Shown here piece by piece: positions 35,322 to 42,874 of a stretch of 64,000 nt of DNA. Source of the stretch: Bog-950 sp964631835 (GTDB lineage: Bacteria; Bacteroidota; Bacteroidia; Chitinophagales; LD1); NCBI GenBank assembly GCA_964631835.1, contig CAZWAD010000001.1, positions 62,001-126,000 on the forward strand, given 5' to 3'. The translations under genes were made by a program, and so were the position numbers. Under the pieces are notes generated by a model. It was not told the origin of the DNA, made no database searches, and saw only the letters and a list, made by a program, of their open reading frames with translations. How positions within the stretch are numbered: the first letter of the stretch is position 1; each line of letters opens with the position of its first letter.

Positions 35322-37274
35322 ATGAGCGCCACCACCATAGCATTAATTCCTCTTCTGCCGCTTGCGAGTTTTCTCTTGCTGGGTCTTTTCGGCAAAAAAT
35401 ATTTTGCAAAGAGCGGAGGAATTATAGGAACACTTTCTCTATTTGGCTCAACGATTCTCTCTCTGATTACAGCCTATAATTACTTTTTTGTTTCCGGAAA
35501 GGTGGATGGCGTTTATGAAAAAGTAATCGCCTTGAAAATGACCTGGCTGCAATTTTCTCCCGGAGTTTCAATTGACATTGGAATTTTGCTCGACCCGATT
35601 TCGGTGATGATGTTAGTGGTTGTCACTTTCGTGTCGCTGATGGTGCATGTTTACTCGTTGGGCTATATGAAAGGCGAAGAACGGTTCTCTGTTTATTATT
35701 CGTTCCTCTCGCTGTTTACTTTTTCGATGTTGGGGCTGGTTCTGTCTTCCAACATTTTCCAGATTTATATTTTCTGGGAGTTGGTGGGTGTTTCATCGTT
35801 TCTTCTCATCGGATATTATTTTGAAAAGCCGAGTGCTGTTGCCGCTTCTAAAAAAGCATTCATCGTTACGCGCTTTGCCGATTTGGGTTTTCTTATTGGC
35901 ATTTTGATTCTCGCTTTTCATGCAGAGACGCTCGACTTTGGAACTTTGATTCAGCGATTGACAGATGCTTCTTCTCCGCAATTACATTCTGCTATTGCAG
36001 GAGGATTGTTTGGTATCAGTGCACTCACGTGGGGATTGTTGCTGGTATTTATAGGTGGTGCGGGAAAGAGTGCAATGATGCCGTTTCACATCTGGCTGCC
36101 CGATGCGATGGAAGGTCCTACTCCGGTTTCGGCATTGATACATGCGGCAACCATGGTGGTGGCGGGTGTTTATCTGGTGGCGCGTTTGTTTCCGGTTTTT
36201 GCACTTGCTTGCCCCGGTGCGCTGGAAGTTGTGATGTATGTGGGCGCTGCGTCTGCTTTGTTCGCGGCTGTGATTGCCTGCACGCAAACGGATATTAAGC
36301 GCGTGCTCGCGTATAGCACCATGAGCCAGATTGGTTACATGATGTTTGCGCTCGGTGTTTCGGGTTACGGTGGCGAAAACGGTTTGGGTTTCACGGCTTC
36401 GATGTTTCATTTGTTTACGCACGCCATGTTTAAGGCGCTGTTGTTCCTCGGTGCGGGTGCGGTGATTCATTATGTGCATTCGAATGAGATGGGCGACATG
36501 GGCGGCTTGCGCAAGAAGATGCCGGTGACGCATATCACGTTTTTGATTGCGTGTCTGGCGATTGCCGGTGTGCCTCCGCTCAGCGGGTTCTTTAGCAAGG
36601 AAGAAATTCTGACGGCTGCTTTTAACTCCAACAAACTGGTTTACGGTGTTGCGCTGTTTACTGCAGGGCTTACTGCTTTTTATATGTTTCGGTTATACTT
36701 TTCTGTTTTCTGGAACAAGGAATACAAAGACCTACACGAAGACACAAAGACACAAAGTGAAAACCATCATCATGGCGAAGCACCTTTCAGTATGAAAGTG
36801 CCGCTGATTATTTTGGGTGTGCTAGCAATTGTAACCGGCTTTGTTCCGTTCGGAGAATTTGTAAGCAGTGATGGTGAATCGCTCCATAGCGAGTTTCATT
36901 TAACCATGGCAATTGCACCGGTGGTGTTTGGTTTGGTAGGAATTTTTGTGGCGCTTGTGATGTATAAAAGCGAAAGCAATTTGCCTGCAAGTGTTTCATC
37001 TGCCATGCGCGGTTTGTATACAGGCGCACTGCACAAGTTTTATGTGGATGAGGTTTATTTGTTTGTGACGAAGAAGATTGTTTTCAATTTGATTGGAAGA
37101 CCCTCTGCATGGATTGATAAGAATGTGGTGAATGGTTTGGTGGATGCTAGCGGTATGTTTGCGCAGGACGGCAGCGAGGAGTTGAGTGTGTGGCAGAGCG
37201 GCAAGGTCCAGGGTTATGCAATTTGGTTTTTACTGGGGGTGATTGCGCTGGTAATTGCTTTTGTGATTTTCTGA
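35322..37274 (+). CDS. nuoL: NADH-quinone oxidoreductase subunit L
   Basis: 650-residue Mrp-antiporter-like proton-pumping subunit. Seen: the N-terminal LDPISVMMLVVVTFVSLMVHVYSLGYM segment, IFWELVGVSSFLLIGYYFE with the conserved Glu, PFHIWLPDAMEGPTPVSALIHAATMVVAGVYL with the antiporter lysine/glutamate region, ACTQTDIKRVLAYSTMSQIGYMM, HAMFKALLFLGAGAVIHY and the long C-terminal region ending in a hydrophobic helix. A short polar stretch at about residues 470-480 (DLHEDTKTQSE) is encoded by a copy of the CACAAAG-family repeat. No nuoM or nuoN follows; a terminator and an opposite-strand gene come next. Confidence 0.95.
   Translation: MSATTIALIPLLPLASFLLLGLFGKKYFAKSGGIIGTLSLFGSTILSLITAYNYFFVSGKVDGVYEKVIALKMTWLQFSPGVSIDIGILLDPISVMMLVVVTFVSLMVHVYSLGYMKGEERFSVYYSFLSLFTFSMLGLVLSSNIFQIYIFWELVGVSSFLLIGYYFEKPSAVAASKKAFIVTRFADLGFLIGILILAFHAETLDFGTLIQRLTDASSPQLHSAIAGGLFGISALTWGLLLVFIGGAGKSAMMPFHIWLPDAMEGPTPVSALIHAATMVVAGVYLVARLFPVFALACPGALEVVMYVGAASALFAAVIACTQTDIKRVLAYSTMSQIGYMMFALGVSGYGGENGLGFTASMFHLFTHAMFKALLFLGAGAVIHYVHSNEMGDMGGLRKKMPVTHITFLIACLAIAGVPPLSGFFSKEEILTAAFNSNKLVYGVALFTAGLTAFYMFRLYFSVFWNKEYKDLHEDTKTQSENHHHGEAPFSMKVPLIILGVLAIVTGFVPFGEFVSSDGESLHSEFHLTMAIAPVVFGLVGIFVALVMYKSESNLPASVSSAMRGLYTGALHKFYVDEVYLFVTKKIVFNLIGRPSAWIDKNVVNGLVDASGMFAQDGSEELSVWQSGKVQGYAIWFLLGVIALVIAFVIF
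36731..36757 (+). repeat. CACAAAG-family repeat segment inside nuoL
   Basis: ACACGAAGACACAAAGACA and following bases match the arms of the two intergenic inverted repeats at 32747 and 35239. Here it is read in frame within the variable loop between helices of NuoL, adding DLHEDTKTQSE. Confidence 0.65.
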
Positions 37275-37303
37275 TTGCCGGTTAAAGCATAGCATAACAA
37301 AAA

Positions 37304-37324
37304 CGCCCCGCTTTTAGCGGGGCG
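37304..37324 (-). terminator. Rho-independent terminator for the FN3 gene
   Basis: A perfect 9-bp GC-rich stem (37304-37312 with 37316-37324, TTT loop). On the minus strand it is followed by TTTTTGTT, so it ends the 37349-38083 transcript. It may also stop nuo transcription from the other side, although that strand has no T-tract. Confidence 0.85.
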
Positions 37325-37348
37325 CCCGAACCTGTTTAATAACAACTA

Positions 37349-38083
37349 CTACAAACTCCGTTGTTCCACGATATCACTCGGGTTACCGGTTTCGTTGCCG
37401 TTTGAACTGATAACACGGTAGTAATAAACCAGCCCTGACTGAAGACCGTCAACCACAAACTTTATACGCCTCGAAGTGCCAATAGCCTGCCAGGGCGCGC
37501 CCAGCGGGTTGTTATTGGTTTCGATAATGTAAAACCTTGCGTGATCATCCCTGTCCCAGCTTAACTCAATCTTACCCGGACCTACAGGTTTAGCCACTAA
37601 GTTCATCACCTGCCCCGGAGGAACCGAAGGACCTCTGTTTTTACGGACATCAAAGCCTGCGCTCTGAATTTTAACCGCATCGCCTTTGCTCAGATACTGG
37701 ATATTATACGACAACTGCCGTATCATCTCCTTGGCATCGGCAACCCGTGCATCGCGCGTGGGTATTTCGGCAATATTGCCCGCGTTTACTTCGTCTATTG
37801 ATTCTTCCAGGTCTTCTTCCATGCCTTCCAAATCTGCCACCGATGGGTCGGTGACCGGGAAGTACACATTACCTGTAAGCTTTTCAATATGCAGGCGAAG
37901 ACGTGCCAGCACTTTCTCCGGTGTGCTTTGTTCTTCTAAGCCCAGCCGTATAAGCACCAGTACAAATACAGGAGAAAATAAAGGCGCTATGATAACCGCC
38001 TGCTGATTTCTCAACCGGTTTACACGGTTTTTATTGCGCTTGCGCATCAGCTTGCGCGAACGCTTTTTATGATTGCTTTTCAT
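37349..38083 (-). CDS. Fibronectin type III domain protein, function unknown
   Basis: 244 residues. Seen: a very basic N-terminus (MKSNHKKRSRKLMRKRNKNR), one hydrophobic stretch (AVIIAPLFSPVFVLVLIRLG, about 29-48), a helical acidic middle (EGMEEDLEESIDEVNAG), and a C-terminal fibronectin III domain (about 155-240) with PGKIELSWDRDDHARFYIIETN and SGLVYYYRVISSNG. A polybasic start followed by a hydrophobic helix could be a membrane anchor or only a hydrophobic core helix. Single gene with its own terminator, and a structured upstream region at 38145-38207. I recognise no specific family, and the function is unknown. Confidence 0.65.
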   Translation of the reverse strand: MKSNHKKRSRKLMRKRNKNRVNRLRNQQAVIIAPLFSPVFVLVLIRLGLEEQSTPEKVLARLRLHIEKLTGNVYFPVTDPSVADLEGMEEDLEESIDEVNAGNIAEIPTRDARVADAKEMIRQLSYNIQYLSKGDAVKIQSAGFDVRKNRGPSVPPGQVMNLVAKPVGPGKIELSWDRDDHARFYIIETNNNPLGAPWQAIGTSRRIKFVVDGLQSGLVYYYRVISSNGNETGNPSDIVEQRSL

Positions 38084-38700
38084 ACAATTTTATTTTTTAA
38101 TTATTAATGAATACTGCTGCAGGTTATTCTTTCGTAAAACCCGTGCCCCGGTTTGCGGGGCTTTGTAAACACGTCCCGAAGAGTCCGCATGGCGGATGAT
38201 TTCGGGAACTTAAGCATCAGGCGGTTCCATAGTCATTATTATTTATTACTGCAAACATTTTTTTTAAATCTGTTTGTATATATGACTACCTAAACCGTGC
38301 AAATCCACAACCGGTGAGCGCTTATTAAGGAAATTTCACAAACCGGTCTCTTACCCGGTTACTTACGGTATAGTGAATATTGGTTAAAGGAGGAGGGGGA
38401 AGATAATACATAGGCAGAGGAAACGTTGCTATCGTTTATATCTGTTTACCTTCCCACTTTGGCGGAACAGTATTTGATAAGCCACTCAGGAATATCGGAC
38501 TTAATTATGGACCCGATGTTTTTCCCGTTCACCTTTTAAAAGCAGAAGCGACAAAGTTAACCCTTGTAAATCATTCCTGCCATGTTGAAGTAAATTTTGA
38601 AGACAATTCACCGGCACACAGCAACAACCGGTTTGTTTGCTGACTCTATCAGGTCCCACAATAAAACGCTGTGCCTGTTTTCAGGCCCCTGAAACTGCCC
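38084..38700. other. 617-base non-coding stretch with hairpins and a direct repeat
   Basis: No convincing gene. Contents: a GC-rich hairpin (38145-38150 with 38156-38161); a nested palindrome (TCCCGAA 38174-38180 with TTCGGGA 38201-38207, and inside it TCCGC 38184-38188 with GCGGA 38192-38196); and, at 38374-38425, a copy of the imperfect direct repeat also found at 39390-39445. A plus-strand frame of about 76 codons is open up to a TGA near 38641 but lacks a start codon and resembles nothing I know; it may be chance or a gene relic. Confidence 0.6.
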
Positions 38701-39216
38701 TTACTTTCCCGCAGGCGCTAAAGGCATATCAGAATTAAACATATCTGCGGCCACCTTCCAGCTTCCGTCAGATTGTTTCTCCCAGGCTGTAAGATATTTG
38801 CCATTATCAGTGACGGTTTTCCCCTTGGCATCGTTCACGGTCATAGTATATGTGCCAATGGAATAACCCATATCGCCCGACATTCCTGCCTCCGCCTTTG
38901 TAGGTTGCCATTGAACTGAAAAGCCGGGCATCGAAAACATGGCAGCGGCTGTTTTGCTTATATTTTCTTTGCCGGTTACAACAGGTTCGTTAGGTCCTAA
39001 AAAACTGGCATCATCAACAAAAAATGCTACAAACGCATTGCTGTCTTTTGCCGTTGCGGTTTTTGACCAGGCAATATCAGCCTCCTGAATAGCAGCAGCA
39101 GCGGTTGCACTGTTATCTGCAGGCTCGGGAGCAGGCGGAGCCGGCTGATTGCAGCGGGTGAAAAATAATACCGATAAACAAACAGTAAGAAAACCGATGA
39201 AAGAATACTTTTTCAT
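38701..39216 (-). CDS. SnoaL/DUF4440-like lipoprotein
   Basis: 171 residues from the ATG at 39216, chosen because it opens a lipoprotein signal (MKKYSFIGFLTVCLSVLFFTRC with the acylated Cys near residue 22); the longer open frame upstream is low-complexity and unlikely. After a Pro/Ala-rich linker comes a cystatin-like alpha+beta barrel with IQEADIAWSKTATAKDSNAFVAFFVDDASFLGP and YLTAWEKQSDGSWKVAADMFNSD, the pattern of DUF4440/SnoaL-like proteins. These bind small ligands or are enzymes of unknown substrate. It is flanked on both sides by copies of an imperfect direct repeat. Confidence 0.8.
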   Translation of the reverse strand: MKKYSFIGFLTVCLSVLFFTRCNQPAPPAPEPADNSATAAAAIQEADIAWSKTATAKDSNAFVAFFVDDASFLGPNEPVVTGKENISKTAAAMFSMPGFSVQWQPTKAEAGMSGDMGYSIGTYTMTVNDAKGKTVTDNGKYLTAWEKQSDGSWKVAADMFNSDMPLAPAGK

Positions 39217-39389
39217 GATAAAAGGTTTTAGGTTAACAATAAGTATTAGGAGTTCTAAATGTAGAATTATTTTCTTTTTCTGCAGAAAGTTTGTGGTGGA
39301 TAATTGAGGGGGCGGTTTCATATTATGAATTAGCCGACACAAGCTGCATAAAAAGAGGCGGGAGTGCGGTTTTGAAGAAACAGCGGGAA

Positions 39390-39485
39390 TGAAATATTGG
39401 TTAAAGAAGGTGTAGAGAGATAATATTAAAGAGTGGTAACGTTGGATTAAGTTGTTACTGCTACGAATTAAACTTTCCAACGTTA
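39390..39485. repeat. Direct repeat copy and 9-bp inverted repeat at the defence operon end
   Basis: Bases 39390-39445 (AATATTGGTTAAAGAAGG...) resemble 38374-38425 (AATATTGGTTAAAGGAGG...) over roughly 50 bases with small gaps. Inside, TAACGTTGG (39437-39445) and CCAACGTTA (39477-39485) form a perfect 9-bp inverted repeat that includes the stop codon of the 39483 gene. It could be a weak terminator or a boundary mark. Confidence 0.5.
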
Positions 39486-39932
39486 TTGGTGCAGGAACGA
39501 CTTTATTAAATTCCAATTTTCCTTGTAAGACAAATACTCAGGAATTTTTGTGATGTTGATTTTTCCCCAACTACTTTTTTTATTCTGTGCCTCTTTAACG
39601 AGGTGAGTAGGGAAAACAAAAAACTCTGGTGGAATAATTCCTATGTCATTTCCCTTTGCAGTTTTCCCAAAACTGTAACCTCTGTTTAATGCAACATGAA
39701 CAACGAAATCGCATTGGAAATTCTTAATCGGAAAACTTTTATCGTAATTGGTAGCCCAACGACTTTTAACTTGAATCCTTGCGACCTTTTCAGTTTCAGG
39801 ATTAACAGCAACTAAATCATACCCTTTAAAGTTTGTGTATGATTTGTAACAGGAAATACCTTCAATCAACATCAATCCTAAAACAAGGAATTCAGCACCT
39901 TGCGATTCAAGTTTCGTGTCTTGTCGTGCCAT
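39483..39932 (-). CDS. Small PD-(D/E)XK-like nuclease domain protein (last gene of defence-like operon)
   Basis: 149 residues, single domain. The N-terminal helix QGAEFLVLGLMLIEGI carries a candidate Glu (E14), then GYDLVAV gives D39 and the next strand ARIQVKSRW gives Q54-x-K56. This E...D...QxK order is that of PD-(D/E)XK nucleases such as the group I intron/mobile-element type. The rest is alpha/beta (CDFVVHVALNRGYSF, IIPPEFFVFPTHLV). It overlaps the upstream HerA-like gene by one base. No helix-turn-helix or signal peptide. A nuclease role is inferred from motifs only; an inactive DNA-binding version cannot be excluded. Confidence 0.62.
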   Translation of the reverse strand: MARQDTKLESQGAEFLVLGLMLIEGISCYKSYTNFKGYDLVAVNPETEKVARIQVKSRWATNYDKSFPIKNFQCDFVVHVALNRGYSFGKTAKGNDIGIIPPEFFVFPTHLVKEAQNKKSSWGKINITKIPEYLSYKENWNLIKSFLHQ

Positions 39933-41701
39933 TAAAGTTTATTCGCTTTCAAAAATTTTTCAGCAGTATTAAAAGCAGTAAGGAAAAGCGGAGTTCCCGA
40001 AAATGAAAGCGGAGAAATAGGCCCGACAGTCATAAAAGAATATTGCCGTGAACTTTCATTGAAAGCACTATGAGGGTCACGAAACGATTGATAAAGTTTC
40101 AAAGATTTTTGTTCACCGCCTGCCAGTTCTCTCAATGCTTGAAATTCCGAACCCATTGATAAACCAAACCCAAAAAAATTAATCCGCAATTGGTCAATAA
40201 TATCTTTATCCAAGCTTGAAAGTGTTTGGCTGATAAACAGCCAACCCAATCCATACTTCCGAGTTGTGCGGACAGCATCAATCAACCTGTTTCTGATTTT
40301 ATCTTTTTTTTCTTTTTCAATTTTTCCACGAGGTGCAAGACGGTGTGCCTCATCAATTACTACAAGAGTGTTTAAACTTTTCTCATCCTTATATGCCTTT
40401 TCAGCAACAGTATTTATAACACTTAAAAAGCTGTAAATGATTAGTGGCTTAATATCTTCATCCCATGTATATTGACTTACACCATCAGGTGGAGCAGATA
40501 AATCAATACTCACTAATGGTCTATTGTTTTTTGCTGTAACCACATAGTTGATTATTTGCCACGGTGTTCTTTTCTTAGTGTCTGCTTCAAAGAACTTCAA
40601 TATTTTTTCCCATGTCTTAATCACTTTGTGAGATTCACCATCGTTGATTGCTTGTAATACTTCGTTTATACTTTCTGTAACACGGACTGAACCAGTTGAA
40701 TCTTTTCCTGCATAAATTTTTGAAATATTTTTTGCCAAATGTTCCAAACATAACCTTAGAGCATTTACATCAACTGCCTCTAACTTTATTGACTTGCTAT
40801 CCTGACAAAAATCAATCAAGTAGTCGGAGGCCGAATCCTGATAGTTTATATTTTTAATTCCTAAGTCAAAAAAGAATTTATACTCAGTAAGTAATTGAAA
40901 AAATAAATACCAACTATCAAGCAAGATGTTACTCAAATCAAAAACAAAATGTGCTCTATCTATTTTTGAAAGAGAATCTTGGTTAAGAATATTTCCCATT
41001 TCAATCGCTCCATCCTTTTTTCTTAAATCCTTTGAGAATTCACCTTGCGGGTCAAGAATAAAAATTCCCATATTCTTATGTCGGCTGTAACCGAGTATTA
41101 CAGTTTTTGCAAGCACAGATTTACCTGAACCACTTTTCCCAAAAATTCCTAAGTGATATGCTTCGCCTGCACCGCCTTGAAATTCCTTTGAACTTCTGTC
41201 AAAGTGTTTGAACCACATTGGCAGCAGTGGATTTGAACCGTAAACATTTCCGAGGTAAAAAATTTCTTGTTGCTGTCTTTCAAGTAAAGTGTTTATCACA
41301 TTATCATCCGCTAACTTTATGTAAGTTCCAGTTTGTGGAACAGTGCCTAACATGCTTGGCTCATAATGTGAATCTTCTTCCGCAAACACAGCACTCACCG
41401 ACATATCACCCAAGTGAACATCTTGCTGACCGCTTACAGGATTTACTTGACCTCTTTGCCTTGCAAGTGAACGCATCGTTGGGTCTTCCAACCATGAGTT
41501 TCGCAATTCAATGTCTGTAATCTGACCGAGAGCAACATGCTCTTTTCCATCTTGCACAAAATCAAACAATGCAAGTTCGCCAACAAGTTTCTTGTTGACG
41601 GCTTTGCCTAAAATGTCAAGAGTTAGTTCGGTAGTTGTTGAAGGAGAACCAATGGTTCCAATCCGTTCAAGGTTGTCAACGATGTTTTTTACTTTACTCA
41701 T
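39932..41701 (-). CDS. HerA-like P-loop ATPase (DUF87/FtsK-HerA superfamily)
   Basis: 589 residues. An N-terminal HAS-barrel-like domain (about 20-130) precedes the motor: Walker A GKSGSGKS (188-195), FILDPQGEF after it, Walker B LVVIDEAH (446-453) with the RLAPRG extension, and the AVRTTRKYGLGWLFISQTLSSLD segment typical of HerA, where arginines reach the neighbouring subunit. HerA forms hexameric rings that translocate DNA and feed it to the NurA nuclease; in bacteria such pairs are mostly in defence systems. It starts 3 bases after the stop of a NurA-like gene and overlaps the PD-(D/E)XK-like gene by one base, so stoichiometric co-expression is likely. Confidence 0.88.
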   Translation of the reverse strand: MSKVKNIVDNLERIGTIGSPSTTTELTLDILGKAVNKKLVGELALFDFVQDGKEHVALGQITDIELRNSWLEDPTMRSLARQRGQVNPVSGQQDVHLGDMSVSAVFAEEDSHYEPSMLGTVPQTGTYIKLADDNVINTLLERQQQEIFYLGNVYGSNPLLPMWFKHFDRSSKEFQGGAGEAYHLGIFGKSGSGKSVLAKTVILGYSRHKNMGIFILDPQGEFSKDLRKKDGAIEMGNILNQDSLSKIDRAHFVFDLSNILLDSWYLFFQLLTEYKFFFDLGIKNINYQDSASDYLIDFCQDSKSIKLEAVDVNALRLCLEHLAKNISKIYAGKDSTGSVRVTESINEVLQAINDGESHKVIKTWEKILKFFEADTKKRTPWQIINYVVTAKNNRPLVSIDLSAPPDGVSQYTWDEDIKPLIIYSFLSVINTVAEKAYKDEKSLNTLVVIDEAHRLAPRGKIEKEKKDKIRNRLIDAVRTTRKYGLGWLFISQTLSSLDKDIIDQLRINFFGFGLSMGSEFQALRELAGGEQKSLKLYQSFRDPHSAFNESSRQYSFMTVGPISPLSFSGTPLFLTAFNTAEKFLKANKL

Positions 41702-41704
41702 AAT

Positions 41705-42874
41705 TTATTTTCCGTTTTCGGTTCTATAGCTATTCATATTTAAAAGTAGGTCGGTTAAATCGCCTTCAGTTTCAAGAGCCATTGAGTTTGTAACAGTTTG
41801 CCTGAAAGCAGGAATTGCAGAGCTAAGATTTTTCACCATTCGGTCAGCCATGTAAAGCGGATAAGGTTCTAAAATGCCAGGAGTTTGCGTTTGAAATTCT
41901 ACTCCTCTCAAAAGCATTTTCAGTTGAGCACCGTTTGAAGCAAGCGATGCAGGTATTTCAATTCTTAATGCAGGTAAAAAAGGTTTTGGTTTGTAGTATG
42001 TAATGTGCAAGCGTTTAACTGCACGAATACACTTTTGAACTTTCTCTACAAGATGTTTCGGTTCACTAAAAACTTTTGTAGAGATGTGCCAACTTTCTGT
42101 TGCAGCAGATTTATGTTGTATCGGGTGAATGTAATGGTCAGCATCCATCACTGTTGAAAGAATTGCTCTGTCGTCATAATGTTTTGGCCAATTTAATTCA
42201 GGGTGTTCTCCTAATTCACTTAACGAAGTATGTTTCGGAACACCAACCCAAAGTTTATCAGTGCGTGTATTCGTCAACATCAAATTATATGAATCTAAAA
42301 ATTCCTCAAACCTGTCCATCATTTCTTTCGCCAATCTTGTTTTTCGCAATTCAGAATTCGTATGCAATTCTGCCATTGCTGCATTCACTTTCATGAATGG
42401 ATTAATGATTGACCCGTCTATGAAAACAATATCATGCGGAGCTTGTGATGCAAGTGTTACTTCCATCATCCAAACTAAACCTTGAGTAACTTTTGTTGTT
42501 TCGGGATTGTGTTTTATTCCTTCAATGAATGGTTTGATGTGATGAGGTTTCGGCCAAAATCTTTTTTCTTCGGGAGGAGTTAATCCTTCAATCGCAACAG
42601 CAGCACAAGCAACCAAATCGGTTGCCATTAGTTTTTCAACTATGTATGAACCATCAACAGCACAGGTTGTAGGAATATCATTGCCAGCAGGTAAATCCAT
42701 TGACCGTTTTAATAAGCCAAGTTTTTCAAGCCCTGCTTGAAATTCTTTTTTCTTTCCTCTTACTTCGTGAAGGTTTTGGATTAATTCTTTTGCTACTGTT
42801 CCACATTGACCTAACAACTCTTCAACTAAAGCTTCGGGAAGTAATCCGAAAGGTTGTAGGTTAGGTTTGTCCAT
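41705..42874 (-). CDS. NurA-like nuclease domain protein
   Basis: 389 residues with the pattern of the NurA 5'-3' nuclease fold: a helical N-terminus, the first metal motif in CAVDGSYI (D74), a second in IVFIDGSIINPF (D153), KLWVGVPKHTS, and the C-terminal ALRIEIP strand (about residue 315), which matches the R-x-E-x-P motif of NurA. In archaea NurA with HerA resects DNA ends; bacterial copies partner HerA in defence. It overlaps the DUF4338 gene by 14 bases and lies 3 bases before the HerA-like gene. The NurA assignment is from motifs and gene context; overall similarity must be low. Confidence 0.75.
   Translation of the reverse strand: MDKPNLQPFGLLPEALVEELLGQCGTVAKELIQNLHEVRGKKKEFQAGLEKLGLLKRSMDLPAGNDIPTTCAVDGSYIVEKLMATDLVACAAVAIEGLTPPEEKRFWPKPHHIKPFIEGIKHNPETTKVTQGLVWMMEVTLASQAPHDIVFIDGSIINPFMKVNAAMAELHTNSELRKTRLAKEMMDRFEEFLDSYNLMLTNTRTDKLWVGVPKHTSLSELGEHPELNWPKHYDDRAILSTVMDADHYIHPIQHKSAATESWHISTKVFSEPKHLVEKVQKCIRAVKRLHITYYKPKPFLPALRIEIPASLASNGAQLKMLLRGVEFQTQTPGILEPYPLYMADRMVKNLSSAIPAFRQTVTNSMALETEGDLTDLLLNMNSYRTENGK

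Noticed and set aside
35982..36533. 183-residue His/Arg-rich minus-strand ORF
   Set aside because: Antisense to nuoL; composition typical of a shadow frame.
38407..38643. Open frame of about 76 codons in the 617-base gap
   Set aside because: No start codon and no recognisable family; kept only as a note.
39217..39516. Longer N-terminus of the SnoaL-like lipoprotein
   Set aside because: The extra 100 residues are low-complexity and precede a perfect lipoprotein signal at 39216.
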